Positions 59,601 through 64,000 of a DNA stretch of 64,000 bases are shown piece after piece. Made by a program: the position numbers and the translations under genes. The first letter of the stretch is position 1. Each line of letters begins with the position of its first letter. The stretch is taken from positions 1,738,501 through 1,802,500 of the forward strand of contig OZ020521.1 in assembly GCA_963971425.1 (NCBI GenBank), read 5' to 3'. Below the pieces are notes generated by a model. The model was not told where the DNA came from. It was given only the letters and a program-made list of their open reading frames with translations, and did not search any database. Origin of the DNA: Bryoerythrophyllum caledonicum. Taxonomy: Eukaryota; Streptophyta; Bryopsida; Pottiales; Pottiaceae.

Positions 59601-59977
59601 ACTGGACCGCACCGTACTACGGGCAAGTTGCACCCTCAACTAGATTCTCTTTGTCCACCAGGCAAATGTCCTTGAATCAGCAGACAACGAAACAAGACGA
59701 GTATATGATCATGTGAAATACATCACAAAATCCAACCTCGCCAAAGAAATTCACAACCTAACTACCTGGAAATCTAGGAAGTGGGCCAGTCTCCATACAA
59801 AGCGCGTTTCGAAACGTACCCAAACTGCAAAACCGAAATTTCTCTATAGCTCAAAGTCGACAGAAGCGGAAGTGACGCACCTGTGAGAGCAAGAGTGTGC
59901 GCCTCGCCTGCCGCAACCTGCACCACCGTCGACACTCCAGGATCCGAGTCATGGCCATTCTCCACCACGCGCGCCAT
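56693..59977 (-). CDS. RCC1-repeat (beta-propeller) protein with C-terminal extension
   Basis: Six exons on the minus strand: 59977-59881, 59425-59165, 59066-58948, 58877-57356, 57317-57073, 56989-56693. The product is 846 aa. RCC1 repeats form a seven-bladed propeller used for protein or chromatin binding, as in RCC1 and UVR8. Visible blade motifs include 'VYTWGRGQSGRMG', 'VWSWGFNAYGQLGH', 'CYAWGSNSYGQLGLG', 'CWTFGQNENGQLGLG', 'VWVWGMEGGLGQ' and 'LWAWGRGKNGVLGLG', each paired with an 'ACGxxHT' type strand. An insert of about 70 residues separates two blades. After residue 480 comes a Ser/Arg/Pro-rich region, then 'GKLDSFYKGMRNRLKDISFQ' near residue 750. It lacks the GWRHT motif of UVR8, so a UV-B receptor role is not supported. 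The function is unknown. Intron 2 appears to be U12-type with unusual ends. Confidence 0.88.
59067..59164 (-). other. Probable U12-type intron with GT-GG termini (RCC1 gene intron 2)
   Basis: On the minus strand the donor reads GTATCCTACC, close to the U12 consensus GTATCCTT. The sequence CTCCTTAAT, a near-perfect U12 branch site, lies 11 nt before the point where the exon must resume. Joining T of exon 2 to ACGGTCAG gives 'WGFNAYGQLGH', the canonical RCC1 blade sequence, and keeps the frame to the next exon. The intron then ends in TTGG, not AG or AC. The nearest AG, nine bases downstream (ggtcag), gives a frameshift and an early stop. Confidence 0.6.
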
Positions 59978-60993
59978 CCTCGCCCTGCCTCCCCACCTCC
60001 GCTCAACTGACGTGCAAGTTCAAAGTGGTGCAGCCATCTTGCGCTTCCTTCGCAACCAAAACTGCGTCGTCGTCATCTCCCACTCACCTTGAAGTGCAAG
60101 CTGATGAGTACTCGCTCCACTCGACACCGACCTCCGCGAACTGGGACAGTAATAGAAAGGATGCGCAGGATTTGCGAGGTGGTCACGCGAAGCCTGGAGC
60201 AGCCGCCGGACGCCAGCAGAGCCGTCGATTGGCAGCCCGGACGGCGGAGATCTTACTAGGCGGTGTGCACGGGTGCACCACCAGCAGTGGACCCTTGGTA
60301 GCGACCTTGCACACCATAAACTTCAAGATGATGATTAGGCGACAGGACCACTCTAAGATTGTGTACAGTGCCTACCAGAGCTATCACAACAACGTCGCAA
60401 AATCCTCTTTAAATGATACCTCGATAAGTGATATTTTTTTTAAAACACTATAATCTATATTGATATTAGAGCCAAAAATTTGGTGCTACTTCATGTAATC
60501 ATCCCATGCGTTTTGCACCTAAGATGTTGTTTGTTATAATTAATTATGATTATTTAATAACTCCTTACAGTATACTTGTTGGAGAAAGAGGGTTAGTGAG
60601 GGGAAGAACTTGTAAGTGTCAATGAGAGAGGGAAGGAGGGTGCTATGATAGTTTGAGGGAGGGCGGACAATGTGCGAGGGAGGACATACAGTCGGGTTTG
60701 GGAGGGAGGGTCGGGGAGCGTTAGGGTTAAAGGTGTGGGTTTAGGGAGGGTAGGGAACGGGTTAAGGAGGTTTTAGGGGGTGGGAGAGACGGGATCGATG
60801 TAGTGAAGGCCAGGGAGAGGGTTGGGACAATGGGTTTATTTTTTAATTTTAAAAGAGAGAGGTTTGGGGGAGAGCGAGAGGGCTTGTGGTGTGACTAAGA
60901 GAGAGTTTTATTAAAAAATAAAAAAGGGTTTTTTTTTAATGAGCAAATTTTATTATTGTAGAGTGGTGCAAGTAGGATAATTAAGTATCAAGG
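59978..60993. other. 5' flank of the RCC1 gene and spacer with G-rich tract
   Basis: The first 300 bp are GC-rich and hold the minus-strand promoter; a plus-strand frame at 60025-60453 is probably compositional. From 60590 to 60900 the plus strand is strongly G/A-rich. At 60694-60716 five runs of three or four G separated by one to three bases form a textbook G-quadruplex motif. It is followed by telomere-like 'ttagggttaaagg' and 'gggtttaggg' words that are not a telomeric array. Confidence 0.5.
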
Positions 60994-61256
60994 ATGAGTT
61001 TACCGATTTCGTCTCTTGCGCCTCGGCTGAAGGTTGCCACGGTCAAGGGCCGTGAATTCACATTGGAGGAGCAACATGAAATCATTTCTTATCATGAGGA
61101 GGTCTTGGCTGTAGGTCGCAAGATTTCACACAAGGCATCGGCTAAGTGGCCAAATGACAAGTTCAACAATTTTGCATATGCATTGACTATTGGGAGGTTA
61201 TTGAAATGGAAGGCATGTTGGAGAAACAAACCATATCGTTTGACCTCTCACTACAC
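60994..61256 (+). pseudogene. pogo/Tigger (CENP-B-type) helix-turn-helix fragment
   Basis: The frame from Met at 60994 reads 'REFTLEEQHEIISYHEEVL' then 'SHKASAKWPNDKFN' and 'ALTIGRLLKWK'. This parallels the N-terminal DNA-binding helices of Tigger/pogo transposases (LT.EEK.EII..HE......AKW....F......TI.R.LK.K). Coding similarity stops about where the copia LTR begins (61257). Only about 85 codons remain, so it is a relic or an interrupted gene. The assignment is by motif pattern only. Confidence 0.5.
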
Positions 61257-61403
61257 TGTAAATCATGACCTGTACAGTTACACTGTAGCAACACTGCTGC
61301 TACTTGTCAATTAGGTTTAGGACAGTCAAGCCGTCATCTCTCTGTATATATTGTGGCACATTGCCTCTGCAATTCAAGCAACTTACATCATAGTGTTTCA
61401 ACA
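61257..61403 (+). repeat. 5' LTR of the copia element (about 147 bp)
   Basis: It starts TGTAAATCATGACC and ends GTGTTTCAACA, giving the TG...CA ends of an LTR, and is directly followed by the primer-binding site. 'tctctgtatatattgtggc' near its middle may contain the TATA element. About 147 bp is short for copia LTRs, although the Tos17 LTR of rice is of similar length. The 3' copy is outside the window. Confidence 0.75.
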
Positions 61404-61415
61404 TGGTATCAGAGC
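61404..61415 (+). other. Primer-binding site for initiator methionine tRNA
   Basis: TGGTATCAGAGC, immediately after the LTR, is complementary to the 3' end of plant initiator tRNA-Met and is the standard start of minus-strand synthesis in copia elements. This junction fixes the LTR end. Confidence 0.9.
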
Positions 61416-61630
61416 TAGGTAGTAGGAGTAACAAGTGAGCAATGCTCCTTGGAGTAGATCTAGATGTATGAGACTTAGATCAGACAAGTGCATCTTAGTT
61501 CTTGTGGTGATCTAGAGTGCAGGAGAAGAGATCCAGAAGGTAAAACATAGTAGAGAGAAGTGAGCGCTGCTCTTTATATAACTTAGATATAGAAACTCAG
61601 ATTCAGATCTAGATCTAGAAGTTGAGAAAG

Positions 61631-63150
61631 ATGGCTGAAAGTAGTAGCAGCAGAAGCAGCAACTGTGAAGTTAGTGAATCCAACAAACTTTTAGGACCAC
61701 AGAATTACAATGTATGGCAGATTAAGATGACAGCGATTCTAAAGAGAGAGGGCCTTTGGCCACTTGTGGAGACAATACATAGCTTAGCCTCATACCCAGT
61801 TACTATTGGAGGTGTAGCATATGGAGAGACAAAGTTATTAGAAGCTAAACAACGTGCACAAATAGGACTTACAATGTCTGTAGGGGACAACTTGCTTGGA
61901 GCAGTCAATCAACACCAAGACCCTGCAGAGACATGGAACATGCTCAAGTCAATGTTTTCAGCTAGAGATGAGCAGCAGATCCAGATGCTCACAAACAAGC
62001 TGTATGGAATGTCCATGCGAGAAGGCGAAGATATCAACGCTTACCTCACTGAAGCCATGGATCTGCGAAACCAACTGAGGGGTTATGGAGAAGAGATACC
62101 TGACAAGACATTGATCAACCTTGTTCTCAACGGTCTACCTCAGAGCTACGAAATGATCATACAAGGTATCACCTATCTCACCAATCCTACTTTTCATGTT
62201 GTAATGGGAAAACTCCTCACAGAAACACACAGAAAGACCCTACGGGATCAGAAACGCGGCCAAGACGAAGCTCTATCAGTACAGTTTCAAAGACATGGAG
62301 GAGGACGCGGCGCTAACCAACAAGGAGGAGGCTGGGGTCGCACCATGCATGCACGTGGGTGGACTCCCAATAACGCTTACTTCTCCGGCAGAGGCTACGG
62401 TCAAGGAGGATTTTTTAATGGCCATGGGTACGGCCCCATGGCCACGCACAGGGCAAGTGGCGCGACGCGCCAAATCTACGGNNNNNNNNNNNNNNNNNNN
62501 NNNNNNNNNNNNNNNNNNNNNNNNNNNNNNNNNNNNNNNNNNNNNNNNNNNNNNNNNNNNNNNNNNNNNNNNNNNNNNNNNNNNNNNNNNNNNNNNNNNN
62601 NNNNNNNNNNNNNNNNNNNNNNNNNNNNNNNNNNNNNNNNNNNNNNNNNNNNNNNNNNNNNNNNNNNNNNNNNNNNNNNNNGCCAAGGCCAGCCTGGCGG
62701 CCCAGCGCGTGCCCAGGCAGCCAGCCCCAGCCCGACGGCCAGCTCCTGGCTGGTGGCGAGGGCCAGCTCCTGGCTAATGGCCAGGGCCAGCGAGGCCTTG
62801 GTCCAAGACCAGGGCTAGCCCGGCCAGGGGTTATGTCCTGGCCTGGACCTCCTCAGCCCACAAACTTTTATATAGCTGGGGTTTATGGTTCCCAGCAGGG
62901 AATGCCAAGAGCGAGGCAAATCATATGCTACACTTGTGGAACACCAGGACATATTTCAAGATTTTGCCCTCATGGAAATTATTCCACCGTTAACTATGTT
63001 GAGGATTTCTATGACCCCTATGTTGAGGATGGGACTTATGTAGACAATGGGTGGTCTGCCGAGGCTAATTTAGCAGAGTATCAAGACTCTACATGGTTTA
63101 TGGATTCCGGTGCAAGCCACCATGTTACGGGGAACTATGAAAACTTATAA
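61631..63150 (+). CDS. copia gag and protease region (gapped)
   Basis: From Met at 61631 the protein shows the UBN2/gag domain of copia elements: 'NYNVWQIKMTAILKREGLW' near its start, then 'DPAETWNMLKSMFSARDEQQ' and 'LYGMSMREGEDINAYL'. A Gly-rich segment follows before the gap at 62482-62681. After it a CCHC zinc knuckle lies at 62926-62967 (C-x2-C-x4-H-x4-C) and the protease active site 'WFMDSGASHH' at 63094-63123 (D-S-G). Knuckle and protease are in a different frame from the upstream gag as written, but the gap length is nominal, so this cannot be judged. A TAA at 63148-63150 stops the frame soon after the protease motif. Confidence 0.8.
62482..62681. other. Assembly gap of 200 N
   Basis: Exactly 200 N, probably a nominal length. 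Its right border is a GC-rich repeat, which likely caused the gap. Confidence 0.99.
62682..62830 (+). repeat. GC-rich GGCCAG-based tandem repeat inside the copia gag
   Basis: Repeats of 'ggccagctcctggct' and 'ggccagggccag' with many GGCCAG/CTGGCC words run to about 62830. The sequence is unlike the rest of the AT-rich element. In the frame that stops at 62818 it encodes an Ala/Ser/Pro-rich stretch. It sits between the Gly-rich part of gag and the zinc knuckle. Confidence 0.7.
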
Positions 63151-64000
63151 CATGTTGATACAAGCTCACATGGGCAAAATGTAACAACTGTTGACGGTAA
63201 TGCCCACCGCATAGCAGCTGTGGGATCATCCAGTCTTCAAACTGGAACTCACCCTGGTGGAATAAATTTGGATCATGTTTTGTATGTACCGGCGTTAAAA
63301 AGGAAACTTATTATCTGTGGGCTCATTAGCTGATCAAGGTCATACTATAGTTTTTTCTGGCAATCAATGTCTTATTCTCGATCAAAACAAATCTATTGTT
63401 GCCATTAGACATCGGAATTTGACCAACGGACTCTATCAATTCACCAACAAAAGGAATGAAGCTATGGTGAATTCTGTAGTCTCTGAATCAACTATGCATT
63501 TATGGCACAAGAGATTTGGACATCTCAACTATGCTAGTGTTCAACATTGTGCAAATGCACAACGAGTTCAAGGATTACCTACATTTCCAACTCTTAGAAG
63601 TGTTTGTGGAGATTGTATGGCTGGTAGACAATGTCGTGAACGTTTTTCAAAAATCTCCATCAACAGAACTACTCAAGTACTCCAACTCATTCATTCTGAT
63701 GTAGTTGGACCAATTCGGACACCTTCCCTCAGTGGGTCTCAATACTTTGTAGCCTTCACTGATGATTATTCTCGGAAAAGTTTCGTATACTTCATGCGAC
63801 ACAAGAGTGAAACCCTTCAGAAATTTATTGAATTTAAAGCAAGAGTAGAAAATGAGACGGGCAGAAGAATAGTGACACTACGATCTGATCGAGGGGGGGA
63901 ATATTTATCTCATGAATTTGACTCCTATCTTCTCAATCAAGGAATTCAACGGCAACTCACAATTGCATTAACACCACAACAAAATGGTGTGAGTGAACGA
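63151..64000 (+). pseudogene. copia protease C-terminus and integrase, broken frame
   Basis: Past the stop at 63148 the similarity goes on ('VLYVPALKRKL' at about 63280), then shifts frame near 63305 to 'LLSVGSLADQG'. The GAG-pre-integrase motif 'LWHKRFGHLN' and a downstream 'CGDC' zinc pair follow. The integrase core begins with 'HSDVVGP' and 'FTDDYSR' at 63690-63780, then 'LRSDRGGEY' at about 63880 and 'TPQQNGVSER' at the window end, covering the D,D,E region. The order and motifs are typical of copia. Confidence 0.85.

Larger units (their letters stand above)
61257..64000 (+). mobile_element. Ty1/copia LTR retrotransposon, 5' part, runs off the window
   Basis: The order is short 5' LTR, primer-binding site, gag, protease and integrase, which is the copia order. 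Reverse transcriptase and the 3' LTR should lie beyond 64000. Coding is broken by a stop at 63148-63150 and a frameshift near 63305, so this copy is not autonomous as assembled. An N gap interrupts gag. The five bases before the LTR (tacac, 61252-61256) would be the target duplication, to be checked against the far end. Confidence 0.9.

Noticed and set aside
56693-59977. UVR8 photoreceptor identity for the RCC1 gene
   Set aside because: The protein is 846 aa against about 440, lacks the GWRHT motif repeats and has a long unrelated C-terminal extension.
60720-60780. Telomere-like repeats (ttagggtt, gggtttaggg)
   Set aside because: Only isolated words within a G/A-rich tract and no tandem TTTAGGG array.

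Overview
The window is nuclear DNA of a land plant. Genes have canonical GT-AG introns of roughly 70-500 bp, and one gene is a chloroplast outer-envelope Toc64 with fused amidase and TPR domains. About two thirds is AT-rich and repeat-rich. The mobile DNA is unusual for a seed plant: a Tc1/mariner-type DDE transposase relic, a transposon family flanked by TTAA (the piggyBac target), a MULE-like transposase of a style I associate with non-seed plants, and a hAT copy resembling ZNF862-type transposases. I therefore favour a bryophyte, lycophyte or fern, without naming a species.

Layout. 1-6.7 kb: AT-rich DNA with copies of the TTAA family and a Tourist/PIF-Harbinger-like element carrying a nested tRNA-derived SINE. 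7.4-9.5 kb (+): SLC25 mitochondrial carrier, 6 exons. 10.4-13.4 kb (-) and 14.8-18.3 kb (+): a head-to-head pair of related genes. The + copy is a full-length Toc64/OEP64 (585 aa) with an intact Lys-Ser-Ser amidase triad. The - copy is a membrane-anchored amidase-like protein (553 aa) without TPRs and with all three catalytic residues replaced. 19.3-21.3 kb: two complete TTAA elements side by side. 24.2-26.6 kb (+): USP-like domain protein. 27.4-28.6 kb (-): Tc1/mariner relic. 29.5-33.5 kb (+): frameshifted hAT transposase. 35.3-38.8 kb (-): ZNF598/Hel2-type RING E3 ligase of ribosome quality control, 7 exons. 39-56 kb: mostly gene-free, with a MULE-like pseudogene, a decayed DNA-methyltransferase-like gene, tandem repeats and a CTTAAG-dense patch. 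56.7-60.0 kb (-): RCC1-repeat protein of 846 aa with a probable U12-type intron with GT-GG ends. 61.3 kb to the end (+): 5' part of a Ty1/copia element with a short LTR, inserted beside or into a pogo/Tigger-like HTH fragment and interrupted by a 200-base gap.

The host genes do not form one pathway. The meaningful grouping is the divergent amidase/Toc64 pair, which shares intron positions and must have arisen by duplication. Exon coordinates below were derived by reading splice sites and checking that intron phases keep the frame open; none is supported by transcript data.
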